Positions 15,937-24,913 of a DNA stretch of 32,670 nt are shown one piece after another. Position numbers and translations under genes: made by a program. Numbering within the stretch: the first letter of the stretch is position 1; every line of letters starts with the position of its first letter. This DNA is from Bacillota bacterium (lineage in GTDB: Bacteria; Bacillota; Clostridia; Lachnospirales; Lachnospiraceae), in NCBI GenBank assembly GCA_023413555.1, contig JAEZPG010000115.1, positions 1 to 32,670 on the forward strand. The letters run 5' to 3'. The notes under the pieces are model-generated. The model searched no databases, was not told the DNA's origin, and saw only the letters and a program-made list of their open reading frames with translations.

Positions 15937-17262
15937 ATGGAGCTTGCTGATAGTGATTTGCTCATGTTAGTAAATCTAACCTATATTAACAAAGATACAT
16001 TCACTCTAGTCAAAGGCTTAGGCCCAATTAGCAGCTATCCCTCAGTAAGTAATTACCTTGCTTCCTTTGATGAAAATTCTTTAATGGCACTAGAGGAAAA
16101 AGGGAATACCATAGTTGCTGGTGGAGAATGTAGCGGCTATGAACTGGCAGCTATGATACGCTACATGAAAGAAAATGAGGTCTTCCAAAAACTTATGATA
16201 ACCGATGCCCCTGTCAATAAGAATAACCACACTATGGCACTATGCTTTGAAGAGCCTAATCAGCCTCGAAATGCTATCATAGCTTTTTATAGCACCTTGG
16301 ATCCAGAGGAGTGGAAAGATAATGCTGAGGGATTCTACCAACCCGATACTTTCTCTCAACGTGAGGCCCTTCGTTATATTGAAAGCCTAGCCTTTTTTAG
16401 CCTTACTGTTGTAGGGCATTCCAAAGGGGGCAATAAAGCTCAGTATGTCACTATTCTTTCTGATAAGGTCACTCGAGGAATATCCTTTGATAGCCAGGGC
16501 TTCTCTCATGAGTTTGTTGATAAATACGCTTTAGCCATAGCTCAAAATGCTAAGAAAATTAAGAATTATAGCCTATCTACTGATTTTGTCCATCCTCTGC
16601 TTTGTCAAATACCAGGTGCAATGCAATTGTATGTTGATGGTGGCACTGATGTTAAAAGTATGGTGGAACATCACAGTCCCAATGCCTTCTTTGTATTCTA
16701 TGTAGATTCGGATGGCCGTACACAGATTGTCTGTACCAAGGAGGGCATAGCCTATTTTCCAATAACAGCGGAGGCTGTTAACGTAAAAATTATACATAAC
16801 TTCTCAGACTTTATACAGAGTTCAGCTAATAAAACAGATAAAAAACTACTAGCTGATTTTGTAGGTGATCTGTTATACATTCAGTTTAATTCGTTATTAA
16901 GCGACGACCAACGGCAAAAAGCCCTTCTCCGGAGATTGTTACATAACCCAAAAGAAGCCGCTACTTTATTTGCATATATACTGAAATACATTGAGTCTTA
17001 TCACCTTAAGAACAATGAGATTCCACCTCTCCTACAGGCTTTAGGACTCAGGGATCTAAAGCAGATCTTCAAACTTAATTACTATGACGTAGATAAAATA
17101 TTAAAAGCTCTTCGTTCAGAGCTTTCCACATGGGAGAAAAATCTTATTATTTATCAACTATTTTTACTTATAACAACCTCTGCTGAGTTTACCTTTAACA
17201 CCTTACTCTTTTGGAAGGAATTAGAAAATAAATTTCTTAGTAAATGTGAAAAGAGATTGTGA
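15937..17262 (+). CDS. Mbeg1-like (DUF2974) alpha/beta hydrolase
   Basis: 441 residues. The N-terminal 250 residues follow the DUF2974/Mbeg1-like pattern: ELADSDLLMLVNLTYIN, an AIIAFYSTLDPEEWKDN segment, and a nucleophile elbow GHSKGG in the strand-turn-helix TVVGHSKGGNKAQYV. GISFDSQGFSHEF follows, then YSLSTDFVHPLL. The Ser would be the lipase/esterase nucleophile. The C-terminal 190 residues are helical and unassigned. Substrate unknown; no signal peptide, so probably cytosolic. An in-frame TTG at 15904 exists, but GAAAGGAG lies just before the ATG at 15937, which I chose. It is a single gene ended by a strong terminator. Confidence 0.8.
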   Translation: MELADSDLLMLVNLTYINKDTFTLVKGLGPISSYPSVSNYLASFDENSLMALEEKGNTIVAGGECSGYELAAMIRYMKENEVFQKLMITDAPVNKNNHTMALCFEEPNQPRNAIIAFYSTLDPEEWKDNAEGFYQPDTFSQREALRYIESLAFFSLTVVGHSKGGNKAQYVTILSDKVTRGISFDSQGFSHEFVDKYALAIAQNAKKIKNYSLSTDFVHPLLCQIPGAMQLYVDGGTDVKSMVEHHSPNAFFVFYVDSDGRTQIVCTKEGIAYFPITAEAVNVKIIHNFSDFIQSSANKTDKKLLADFVGDLLYIQFNSLLSDDQRQKALLRRLLHNPKEAATLFAYILKYIESYHLKNNEIPPLLQALGLRDLKQIFKLNYYDVDKILKALRSELSTWEKNLIIYQLFLLITTSAEFTFNTLLFWKELENKFLSKCEKRL

Positions 17263-17292
17263 GGCATGTATTAACAACAATTATTGATAAAA

Positions 17293-17341
17293 GTCTGGGA
17301 AGAAAACAGGTTTCTGAACCAATTTCTTCCCAGGCTTTTTT
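17293..17341. terminator. Strong bidirectional terminator
   Basis: A 13-bp stem with one G-T pair, GTCTGGGAAGAAA (17293-17305) against TTTCTTCCCAGGC (17323-17335), followed by six T. It lies between convergent genes, the alpha/beta hydrolase and the GntP permease. On the minus strand the stem is also followed by T-rich sequence. Confidence 0.8.
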
Positions 17342-17347
17342 ATTATA

Positions 17348-18604
17348 TCAAATAAAATATACCAACACAGCAACAATTGTACTGGTGAGACCAACACATG
17401 CTTCGTAAGGGATTAATTTCATTCGTTCCTTTATGCTCATATTTACCGAACCGCCAGTTGCATGGAAAAAGGAACCATGTGGTAAGGAGTCGATAACAGT
17501 ACTACCTGCATGAATCATCGCTGCAGCTGAAATGCCCGGAACGCCTGCGTTAATAAGTGTGGAGGCAAAGGTCTGAGATGCGATGGTAGTTCCTGCTGTT
17601 GTTGATGCAGTTGCTCCTGCCATAAGAATACCAGATAAAGGCGCTAGTATAAATGCAGGCATATTCAAAAACTCCAATAGATTAATCACATCGTATTGTA
17701 AAGCGGATGCCTTGATGATTCCGGCAATAGTACCAGTACCAATTAGAAGAATAGAAACCCCGATGACCTTGCTTAGGCCAAATTCGGTGTATCCAACAAT
17801 CCTTCTTGCATTACCTGATATAAGAATACTCACTAATCCACCGACTGGTAGAGCAATCAGAGGATCTATACTGATATCGGCCAGTGGACGAAGTGCTAAT
17901 AGAACGATAACTACAATGGGACCGCTGACGGCTTGAAGCAAAGAGGGAAGTTGTTTATTCTCGGATGCTTCCAGATCACTTTCACTGATATCTCCCGCCT
18001 TTTTCTTTGCAAGGAAGGAGGATAATAGGATCGTAACTACTAGTGCAAACAAAGCCGGAATAGTATTCCGATACATCAATGAAGTTAAATCCACCTGAAA
18101 TGCTTCTGAGGCAGCAATGGTATTGGGATTTGGGGAAATAATATTACCTGCTTTTCCACCTCCTATCATTGCCAAAAGAACTCCACTCTTTGACAATCCT
18201 GCCTTTTTTCCTATGGCAAGTGCTATGGGAGCCACAGTAATTACTGAAATGTCTATGAATACTCCAACGGCACATATAATCATCGTTGCTATGGAGATAG
18301 CCGCAATTGCTTTCTTTTGTCCGAGTTTCTCAACAATTGTCTCTGCAATTTTCTCTGCAGAGCCAGTTTTAATTAATGCTCCAGCAAGGATACCTGAGGT
18401 CATAATTCTAAGTACCGATGGCATCATGCTCTGTGCTCCTGTGACCATGGTGTTTACTGTTGTGGTAAGCCCTCCTCCACCAATGATTCCTCCAATTAAG
18501 GCTCCAAGTATTAAACTATACGATGGCTGTACCTTTTTAATAATAAGAATAATAGCTATTGCTAAACCAATCAAAGCTCCAATTGTACTAAATTCATAGG
18601 TCAT
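17348..18604 (-). CDS. GntP-family permease, probably glycerate transporter
   Basis: A 418-residue polytopic membrane protein of the gluconate:H+ symporter family, with about 10-12 hydrophobic helices. Family marks include GALIGGIIGGGGLTTTV near the start, GGGKAGNIISPNPNTIAASE in the first half and HAGSTVIDSLPHGSFFHATGG near the C-terminus. GntP members carry gluconate, glycerate and related sugar acids. Its position 15 bases after a glycerate kinase gene makes glycerate the likely substrate. The start has GGAGAG upstream. It probably shares the kinase promoter. Confidence 0.87.
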   Translation of the reverse strand: MTYEFSTIGALIGLAIAIILIIKKVQPSYSLILGALIGGIIGGGGLTTTVNTMVTGAQSMMPSVLRIMTSGILAGALIKTGSAEKIAETIVEKLGQKKAIAAISIATMIICAVGVFIDISVITVAPIALAIGKKAGLSKSGVLLAMIGGGKAGNIISPNPNTIAASEAFQVDLTSLMYRNTIPALFALVVTILLSSFLAKKKAGDISESDLEASENKQLPSLLQAVSGPIVVIVLLALRPLADISIDPLIALPVGGLVSILISGNARRIVGYTEFGLSKVIGVSILLIGTGTIAGIIKASALQYDVINLLEFLNMPAFILAPLSGILMAGATASTTAGTTIASQTFASTLINAGVPGISAAAMIHAGSTVIDSLPHGSFFHATGGSVNMSIKERMKLIPYEACVGLTSTIVAVLVYFI

Positions 18605-18619
18605 AGTATCTTCTCTCCA

Positions 18620-19759
18620 TTATTTGCGATATTGAATCAGGCGAAATACCTGCTCTACGGTATCAATGATATTCTTTTTCGTATTTTCCGGATCCATAGC
18701 CTCCTGATAAGTTACCACTCTACGGAGGATAGGGAAAAATGCATCAATTCCATGCTCGTTGCACACTACTGCATCTTCTGTTACACATCCAGAAAAGGCA
18801 ATCACAAACTTGTTATATTGTTTTGCAATAGATGCCACTCCAATTGGGGCTTTGCCCATGACTGTCTGTCCATCCAAACGGCCTTCTCCTGTTACAACAA
18901 TATCTGCATCCTTGATATAGTCTTCTAGCTTGGTCTCATCTAATACAATCTTAATTCCCGATTCTAGGATTGCATTGGTAAAGGTCAGAAATGCAAATCC
19001 AAGTCCACCTGCTGCGCCTGTTCCTTCCTTATTTGGATTAGCTCTTGGATATTTTTCTTTTGAGATAGCTGCATAATAAGCAAGCCATTTATCCATCTGA
19101 ATAATCATCGATGGTGTAGCACCCTTTTGTGGTCCATATATTGCACTACATCCTTGTTCTCCACATAATTTATTAGTCACATCACAAGCAATTCGAAAGT
19201 CACACTCTTTTAATTCCGGAATGACTTTTTCATCACTGATGTACTCGATTTCTTTTAATCCATTTGCACCAAAAGAAACTTGTTTTCCTTCTTTGTTCAG
19301 TATTCCATATCCCAATGCCTGAAGCATTCCTATTCCACCATCATTAGTTGCACTACCACCAATTCCAACAATAAAATGTCGGCAGCCTTTTCGGATTGCG
19401 TCCACAATAACCTCGCCAACCCCATAGGTTGTCGTTATTAAAGGATTACGCTCTGTCTCATCAATTAATGTAATTCCTGCTGCACCGGACATCTCAACAA
19501 TTGCAGTCACTTGATCCCCAAGAATTCCATACTTACAAGTTACTTTCCTTCCAAGAGGCCCGGTCACCTCCACTTGTTCAAAGCGGCCATTCATACCAAG
19601 TGTCAATGCTTCCACCGTTCCTTCTCCTCCATCTGCAAGAGGCCTTACAATTACCTCTGCTTCTTTGGTGACTTTAAGTATCCCCTGTTTAATTGTATTT
19701 CCCGCTTCCAATGAGCTTAAACTCCCTTTAAAAGAATCAATCGCTATTACAATCTTCAT
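18620..19759 (-). CDS. Glycerate kinase (GlxK/GarK type)
   Basis: A 379-residue class-I (GarK/GlxK) glycerate kinase, which phosphorylates D-glycerate with ATP, usually to 2-phosphoglycerate, feeding lower glycolysis. Family motifs are plain: IAIDSFKGSLSSLEA at the N-terminus, RPLADGGEGTVEALT, GIGGSATNDGGIGMLQALG, and VVTGEGRLDGQTVMGKAP. The full length is normal. It heads an operon with the GntP permease downstream. GGAGG lies upstream of the ATG. A TATAAT box on the minus strand at 19812-19817 is the probable promoter element, with an ATAGTTC motif at 19825-19831 just beyond it. Confidence 0.92.
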   Translation of the reverse strand: MKIVIAIDSFKGSLSSLEAGNTIKQGILKVTKEAEVIVRPLADGGEGTVEALTLGMNGRFEQVEVTGPLGRKVTCKYGILGDQVTAIVEMSGAAGITLIDETERNPLITTTYGVGEVIVDAIRKGCRHFIVGIGGSATNDGGIGMLQALGYGILNKEGKQVSFGANGLKEIEYISDEKVIPELKECDFRIACDVTNKLCGEQGCSAIYGPQKGATPSMIIQMDKWLAYYAAISKEKYPRANPNKEGTGAAGGLGFAFLTFTNAILESGIKIVLDETKLEDYIKDADIVVTGEGRLDGQTVMGKAPIGVASIAKQYNKFVIAFSGCVTEDAVVCNEHGIDAFFPILRRVVTYQEAMDPENTKKNIIDTVEQVFRLIQYRK

Positions 19760-19991
19760 CCTGTTGTTTCCTCCTTACTGCTTATATCTATGCATTCTCC
19801 ATTCTAGTATAATTATAACAAAAAATAGTTCTATTGATTATTTTTTATCTATCTGTAGGAAAGTATTTATCATATAGAAATTAGTATTGGAAGATTTCAT
19901 CAAATTTATCTATGTTTAAGAAAAAAGGTGTTCGAAAAAGTTTTTATGCTTAAAAATTTATTTACAAATAATATAAAAACAAAAAAAATAA

Positions 19992-20020
19992 TTGACAAAT
20001 AATAATAGTTCGATTATCAT
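19992..20020 (+). promoter_or_regulatory. Promoter of the arsR-gsh operon
   Basis: TTGACA (19992-19997) and TATCAT (20015-20020) separated by 17 bases. The -35 is perfect and the -10 matches five of six. Transcription would begin near 20027, leaving almost no leader before the regulator. Confidence 0.75.
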
Positions 20021-20028
20021 AGAACTAT
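20005..20028. promoter_or_regulatory. Inverted repeat over the -10, candidate ArsR operator
   Basis: ATAGTTC (20005-20011) and GAACTAT (20022-20028) are perfect inverted 7-mers separated by 10 bases, spanning the -10 box and start point. The size and position suit a dimeric winged-helix ArsR repressor controlling its own operon. Confidence 0.65.
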
Positions 20029-20041
20029 GAAAGAGATTAAT

Positions 20042-20335
20042 ATGGCAAAAATATTTAAAGCATTATCTTGTGAACAGAGGTTATATTTATTTAAAGCGTT
20101 ATATGATTGGTGTGAAATGGAAGAATGTAAGGATGGTGATTATTCGTGTTCAGAAGGAATGGACAAATGCTTTACAAAGGCATGTTGCTGTATGGATTTG
20201 TCCAAATCAACAATTTCTCACCACTTCAAGGAATTACAGAATGCTGGTCTAATCTCTTATACAAGAAAAGGGCAATCCTTCCTATGTAAAATTAATAAGG
20301 ATGCGATTGAGGCAATTCAGAACTTCATGAAATAG
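20042..20335 (+). CDS. Cysteine-rich ArsR-family regulator
   Basis: 97 residues of ArsR/SmtB winged helix: MAKIFKALSCEQRLYLFKAL, recognition helix LSKSTISHHFKELQNAGLI and wing YTRKGQSFLCKI. It has nine cysteines (10, 24, 29, 36, 43, 48, 49, 50, 82), most in an insertion between the first helices and the recognition helix, where typical members carry one or two metal-binding Cys. This suggests sensing of a thiophilic metal or metalloid, or of thiol redox state. An in-frame ATG at 20027 coincides with the predicted transcription start and operator, so I prefer the ATG at 20042, although its ribosome site is weak. The gene sits directly before the glutathione synthesis genes. Confidence 0.85.
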   Translation: MAKIFKALSCEQRLYLFKALYDWCEMEECKDGDYSCSEGMDKCFTKACCCMDLSKSTISHHFKELQNAGLISYTRKGQSFLCKINKDAIEAIQNFMK

Positions 20336-20369
20336 TATGTTCCGCATTCCAATATGGATGCAGAACATA
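20336..20369 (+). terminator. Hairpin between arsR and gshA
   Basis: TATGTTC (20336-20342) and GAACATA (20363-20369) form the base of a long imperfect stem continuing through GCAT/ATGC and CCA/TGG, followed by TTATTTCT. It would act as a partial terminator or attenuator, lowering expression of the ligase genes relative to the regulator, or protect the 3' end of the short arsR message. Confidence 0.5.
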
Positions 20370-20439
20370 TTATTTCTCTGATTGTTCGATAGTTATAAGA
20401 TTATAGATATTAGAAGAATTCGGAATGGAGAGATGGAAA

Positions 20440-21888
20440 ATGAAATGGAATTTTGAGCAAATGTATTCTGTATTTTCAGCAAATAGTAAATATGTTCTTC
20501 TTGATGGTATGTGGGGAATAGAACGAGAGGCACAGAGAGTCATCAAAACGGGGGAATTGGCATTATCTCCTCACCCAAAGAGTTTGGGCGATAAGCTGAC
20601 CAATCCCGAAATCACAACAGATTTTTCAGAAAGCCAAATAGAACTTATCACACCTGCCTTTTCAAAGATTGAAGAAGTACATAACTATATGGAAGCACTC
20701 TATGAGAAAGTAGTAAATCATATTGGAGAGGAGTATCTTTGGCCGATAAGTATGCCACCTTGTCTTCCTCAGGAAGACAAAATACCAATTGCAGAGTTTG
20801 GCGATAATGAAGAGGGAAAACTTCTTAATCAGTATCGTCAGGGCCTGGCTAGTCGATATGGTAAAAAGATGCAAATGATATCAGGGATACATTATAACTT
20901 TTCCTTTGGAGAGCAGCTTTTAGGATTGCTTCATAATAGCTGGGGGAAAGGTATTGCATTTGATGAATTTCGAGATTACATCTACTTTGCCGTTGCCCGA
21001 AATTTTCTGCGATATCGATGGTTATTAATCTATCTCTTGGGAGCTTCTCCAGTCTATGATGAAACCTATACTTCAGTCATACAATGCGAACTAGAGAAGG
21101 TGAAACAATGTTGTCCTAGTTGTTGTCATGTAGAGGAAGAGAACTATGCAACCTCCTATCGAGTAAGCCGATATGGATATTTCAATACTGGGATAGGGCA
21201 AATGTCAATTCGTTACAACTCGAAAAAAGAATATGTTAGGGGAATTAAAAGACTTCTGAAGAAAAAAAGTAATAAGTTTGCAAAACTGGAGCACCAATTA
21301 AGTGATAGAGTATTACAAAAAGATAGTGAATTCTATTCTGCTATCCGACTAAAACAAGTTACAAAACAGGGAGAATCCCAAACAGATGCCATTAATCAAA
21401 GGGGTGTCAAATATGCAGAAGTTCGAATTCTAGATATAGATCCTTATGAAAAAGCTGGTATTGGTCTGTCACAGCTGAGATTTCTACAAGTGTTTACGCT
21501 ATTCTGTTTGATGGAACAAAATACATCTATTGGAAGACTAGAGATGAAACATATTACAAATAATCATCACTTAGTAGCATTAAGAGGAAGAGACGTGTCG
21601 TTGCAGCTACATCATCCTCAATATGGAAAAGTAAATTTGAAACAATGGAGTAGTGAAATCTTTGTAAAGCTAAAGAAAATTGCAATATTGTTGGATCAAG
21701 AACATGGTACATCCGATTACTCAGATTGTATTCATACTGAGCTACTAAAACTCATGGAGCCTTCCAGACTCCCATCGGCAAGAATTATTAATGACATGGC
21801 TACTAATCACGAGAGTTTTCTGGAATTTGGTATGCGTAAAGCAGAGAATTATAAATCCATGAATCGGGAGGAGCGTAAGGTATGTTAG
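20440..21888 (+). CDS. gshA: Glutamate-cysteine ligase (gamma-glutamylcysteine synthetase)
   Basis: A 482-residue ligase that joins glutamate and cysteine using ATP, the first step of glutathione synthesis. It matches the GshA-like N-terminal half of bifunctional GshF: WGIEREAQRVIKTGELALSP, TDFSESQIELITPAF, SGIHYNFSF, RYRWLLIYLLGASPVYDE, and VKYAEVRILDIDPY with a following GLSQLRFLQVF helix. An in-frame ATG at 20425 is possible; the ATG at 20440 has GGAGAG at a better distance. The 3' end overlaps the next gene by 7 bases. Free-standing rather than fused, it works with the ATP-grasp enzyme encoded next. Confidence 0.88.
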   Translation: MKWNFEQMYSVFSANSKYVLLDGMWGIEREAQRVIKTGELALSPHPKSLGDKLTNPEITTDFSESQIELITPAFSKIEEVHNYMEALYEKVVNHIGEEYLWPISMPPCLPQEDKIPIAEFGDNEEGKLLNQYRQGLASRYGKKMQMISGIHYNFSFGEQLLGLLHNSWGKGIAFDEFRDYIYFAVARNFLRYRWLLIYLLGASPVYDETYTSVIQCELEKVKQCCPSCCHVEEENYATSYRVSRYGYFNTGIGQMSIRYNSKKEYVRGIKRLLKKKSNKFAKLEHQLSDRVLQKDSEFYSAIRLKQVTKQGESQTDAINQRGVKYAEVRILDIDPYEKAGIGLSQLRFLQVFTLFCLMEQNTSIGRLEMKHITNNHHLVALRGRDVSLQLHHPQYGKVNLKQWSSEIFVKLKKIAILLDQEHGTSDYSDCIHTELLKLMEPSRLPSARIINDMATNHESFLEFGMRKAENYKSMNREERKVC

Positions 21889-22871
21889 AAGGATATGAAC
21901 CGCTTGAATTATCCACACAGCTTGTAATCCAAGAAGCATTGACTAGGAAAATTCAGGTTGAAGTACTTGACTGGGAAGATAATTTTATTCGTCTAACCAG
22001 AGGAAGCAAGGTAGAGTATATCAAGCAGGCCACAAAAACATCATTGGATAATTATATAGCACCCTTAATTATGGAAAATAAGATAGTGACTAAACTTGTT
22101 TTGAAGGAACGGGGGATTCGTGTTCCGGAAGGTACTGTGGTTCATTCCGTAGAAGAGGGAATACAACTAAGTGCTCGTTACCTCAATCAAGCATTGGTAA
22201 TTAAGCCAAAGTCCACAAATTTTGGTCTAGGTGTTAGCATATTACAGAATAGTTATACTGAGAAAGAAGTTAAAAAGGCATTGGAGCTTGCTTTTCAATT
22301 TGAAAATAGTGTATTGCTCGAGGAATATATTGCTGGTAAGGAATATCGCATATTAGTAATTGGAGACGAGGTAGTTGCTGTCTTACACCGAGTCCCTGCA
22401 AATGTACAGGGAGATGATATACACACTATTCTAGAACTTGTAGAGGAAAAGAATAAGGATCCTCTTAGGGGTAAGGGGTATGTAACCCCTCTTGAAAAAC
22501 TATCTCTTGGGGAAACAGAGAAAGAATATTTGAAAATGCAGGGCTTAGATATCTATAATATTCCAGCTCTTAATAAGATAGTCTACCTTCGTGAAAATTC
22601 CAATATTAGTACTGGCGGAGATAGTATTGATTTTACCGATGAATTGCATGAGGGATATAAAGAACTGGCAGTACGTGCTGCAAAGGCAGCAGGAGCCAGA
22701 ATCTGTGGGGTGGATATGATGATCCAGGATATTCATAAGTTCCCAAATAATGATTCCTATGGGATTATAGAAATTAATTTTAATCCTGCTCTTCATATTC
22801 ACAATTTCCCATATAGAGGTAAGAACCGACATGCGGAGAAAAAGGTACTTGACTTACTTGGTTTTCAATAA
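21882..22871 (+). CDS. ATP-grasp glutathione synthetase, GshF C-terminal type
   Basis: A 329-residue ATP-grasp ligase that should add glycine to gamma-glutamylcysteine. It follows the C-terminal half of GshF closely from memory: ELSTQLVIQEAL, DNYIAPLIMENKIVTKLVL, the ATP-binding VIKPKSTNFGLGVSI, LLEEYIAGKEYRILVIGDEV, HRVPANVQGDDIHTI, KNKDPLRGKGY, YLRENSNISTGGDSID and GIIEINFNPALHIH with metal ligands. It is not of the E. coli GshB type. The ATG overlaps the stop of the ligase gene (ATGTTAG) and has its own GGAGGAG at 21867-21873, 8 bases upstream, so it is a true coupled gene and not a broken fusion. Confidence 0.88.
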   Translation: MLEGYEPLELSTQLVIQEALTRKIQVEVLDWEDNFIRLTRGSKVEYIKQATKTSLDNYIAPLIMENKIVTKLVLKERGIRVPEGTVVHSVEEGIQLSARYLNQALVIKPKSTNFGLGVSILQNSYTEKEVKKALELAFQFENSVLLEEYIAGKEYRILVIGDEVVAVLHRVPANVQGDDIHTILELVEEKNKDPLRGKGYVTPLEKLSLGETEKEYLKMQGLDIYNIPALNKIVYLRENSNISTGGDSIDFTDELHEGYKELAVRAAKAAGARICGVDMMIQDIHKFPNNDSYGIIEINFNPALHIHNFPYRGKNRHAEKKVLDLLGFQ

Positions 22872-22878
22872 CTGAATA

Positions 22879-22922
22879 AAAAGGAAAAGACACAGTTTTA
22901 AAAAACCGCGTCTTTTCCTTTT
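22879..22922. terminator. Bidirectional terminator
   Basis: A 13-bp perfect stem AAAAGGAAAAGAC (22879-22891) with GTCTTTTCCTTTT (22910-22922), with A/T-rich loop. It lies between the convergent glutathione operon and chemoreceptor gene, 8 bases after the former's stop, and serves both strands. Confidence 0.75.
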
Positions 22923-22927
22923 ATTCT

Positions 22928-24634
22928 CTATTCTATAATAAACATTTTGATTTCATCTTGAAGCTTCTTTGATAATGTGGCTACTTCAGTGCTATTGCTA
23001 TTGATTTTCTGAATGGACAATTCCTGAGTGGCCACAGAGGCTGCTGCCTCTTCCATACAAGCTGCATTTTCCTCAGACAGAGAAGACAGTTCCTGAATCA
23101 CATCACTGATAACCCGCTCGTTATTCTCCATCTCACTGGTGGAGTCATTAAGCTTATCACATTTTTCTTTCACAATCTGTATATTATACATAATATCTTC
23201 AAATTTCTGCTTGGTATCCTCTACACTGATTTTCTGTTTCTTGCTAGCTACGTCCATATGCTGAATTGTTAATACTGCCTCATCTACCTTCATAATCAGA
23301 TCATAAACAATTGTCTCTATCTGCTTGGTTAGTTCATTTGTCTGCTCTGATAGATTACTAATCTCTGAAGCTACAACGGCAAAGCCTCGTCCTGCTTCTC
23401 CAGCTCTAGCTGCCTCAATAGATGCATTCAATGCCAATAGACTGGTCTGACTGGCTATATTTTGAATTCCTACACTAGCTTCTTTAATCTTTTCTGCTTC
23501 TTGCGAAGTTTCTGCCATTACTCTAGACACTTGAATAGAACTTGCATTATTCTGTTCTGTCTTTTTCACTAGCTCATCTAAAGTGTCGATACCTTGTTGC
23601 TTAATATTCTCTACTACTTTAGTTGTTTCTATTAGGCTATCCATATTTCTCGCCACATTCTCTACCAACTGACTTAACTCAATCATCTTGGCATGACCTT
23701 CTGCGGTCTGCTGTGCCTGAGACATTGCTCCATTCGCCACCTCATCCACATTTTGTGCTAATTGAATACTATTCTCAGTTACCTGCTTACTAGTATCTGC
23801 CAGATTAATGGAATTGTCCGCTAATTGTCTGGATATACCTTCTATATTACGAATCATGGTGTCTAGTTTTTCCCGCATTTCACAGAAACTTCGACTGATA
23901 TGTCCAATCTCATCTTTCTTCTTTAGATATTTCATAATCCTTCCTGTTTTCGAAGAAGTCAGATCAAAATGAGCCATCTTTTCGATTTCTTGACCTAAGT
24001 ATTTTAGAGGATTGATAGTCATAGTGTTCACCATAAGAATCTGTAAAACTATTATGACTATGGCTGCAATAACAGATAACATCGTCTGCTTTAAAACAGA
24101 ATTTGCAATAATGCTTTGAAGAGATAAATCATCTATAGGAACACCAATATTAAAAGCACCTCTAAGTTTCCCTTCCTTATCAAAGATAGGACTTAAGATA
24201 TCTAGTGTCTTCTTACCACTTACTTCATCTGTAAAATGACCTACATACTCTTTACCATACTTAAAAGCTGCCGTGCTTCCATCATCGTCCAAAGTGATAC
24301 CAATTCTATCATGATTACTATGGGCAATAGCCGTTATCTTACCATTCACTTCTTCCATATACAATACGTAATTATATTTATTATCATGATTGATAGTATC
24401 CATCAGTTCTTGGATTTCATTAACATCTGCATTATCTGATAATTTCTCTGTCAACCATTCCGAATAGGCATGTACCAAGTCTTTATCCTTAATCTCCCAC
24501 TGATTTACTACCTCATTTTTTAAAATCTTAGTTGAAACCAGATTCAAAATAGTAAATACTACTGCTAATGCTACCACAACAATAAGGCAAATCTTAACCT
24601 TCATGCTACCACGCTTCGTGTTTTCTTGCTTCAT
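22928..24634 (-). CDS. Methyl-accepting chemotaxis protein
   Basis: A 568-residue transmembrane chemoreceptor. TM1 is at about 12-33, followed by a periplasm-facing sensor of about 150 residues that looks like a single Cache-type domain (YNYVLYMEEVNGKITAIAHS, LDILSPIFDKEGKLRGAFNIGVPI). TM2 is at about 186-206, then HAMP (NPLKYLGQEIEKMAHFDLTS...DEIGHISRSF) and a long coiled-coil signalling domain with the hairpin tip around NASIEAARAGEAGRGFAVVA. It would control CheA and flagellar movement. The ligand is unknown; Cache domains often bind small organic acids or amino acids. GGAGG precedes the ATG. No other chemotaxis genes are nearby; the 279-base gap upstream shows nothing clear. Confidence 0.93.
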   Translation of the reverse strand: MKQENTKRGSMKVKICLIVVVALAVVFTILNLVSTKILKNEVVNQWEIKDKDLVHAYSEWLTEKLSDNADVNEIQELMDTINHDNKYNYVLYMEEVNGKITAIAHSNHDRIGITLDDDGSTAAFKYGKEYVGHFTDEVSGKKTLDILSPIFDKEGKLRGAFNIGVPIDDLSLQSIIANSVLKQTMLSVIAAIVIIVLQILMVNTMTINPLKYLGQEIEKMAHFDLTSSKTGRIMKYLKKKDEIGHISRSFCEMREKLDTMIRNIEGISRQLADNSINLADTSKQVTENSIQLAQNVDEVANGAMSQAQQTAEGHAKMIELSQLVENVARNMDSLIETTKVVENIKQQGIDTLDELVKKTEQNNASSIQVSRVMAETSQEAEKIKEASVGIQNIASQTSLLALNASIEAARAGEAGRGFAVVASEISNLSEQTNELTKQIETIVYDLIMKVDEAVLTIQHMDVASKKQKISVEDTKQKFEDIMYNIQIVKEKCDKLNDSTSEMENNERVISDVIQELSSLSEENAACMEEAAASVATQELSIQKINSNSTEVATLSKKLQDEIKMFIIE

Positions 24635-24913
24635 GCAATTTCCTCCATAGACAAATATTTATGTCTTAGTAACTCCGTATCTCTACTTTGAACCAGTAAT
24701 GGTAACTACGAATACATTTTTCTTTTCACATCAACATAGTTTAGAGGAGATTTTTATGTAAATAAGTGTGTATTATGCTATGATCAATACTAAGACATAT
24801 TATTATATGTTTTGTAAGTAATTGTATCACATTTGCGCTATAATACAAGTTAAATCGACATATTAATGTATGTTTTACCATAATAGACCATGAATTAATC
24901 TATTTTGACTTCC

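Noticed and set aside
17583..18599. Long plus-strand reading frames opposite the GntP permease
   Set aside because: They are antisense shadows of a strongly recognised membrane protein and have no ribosome sites.
20440..22871. A fused gshF broken by a sequencing error
   Set aside because: The second gene has its own well-spaced ribosome site and ATG overlapping the first stop, which would be an unlikely accident.
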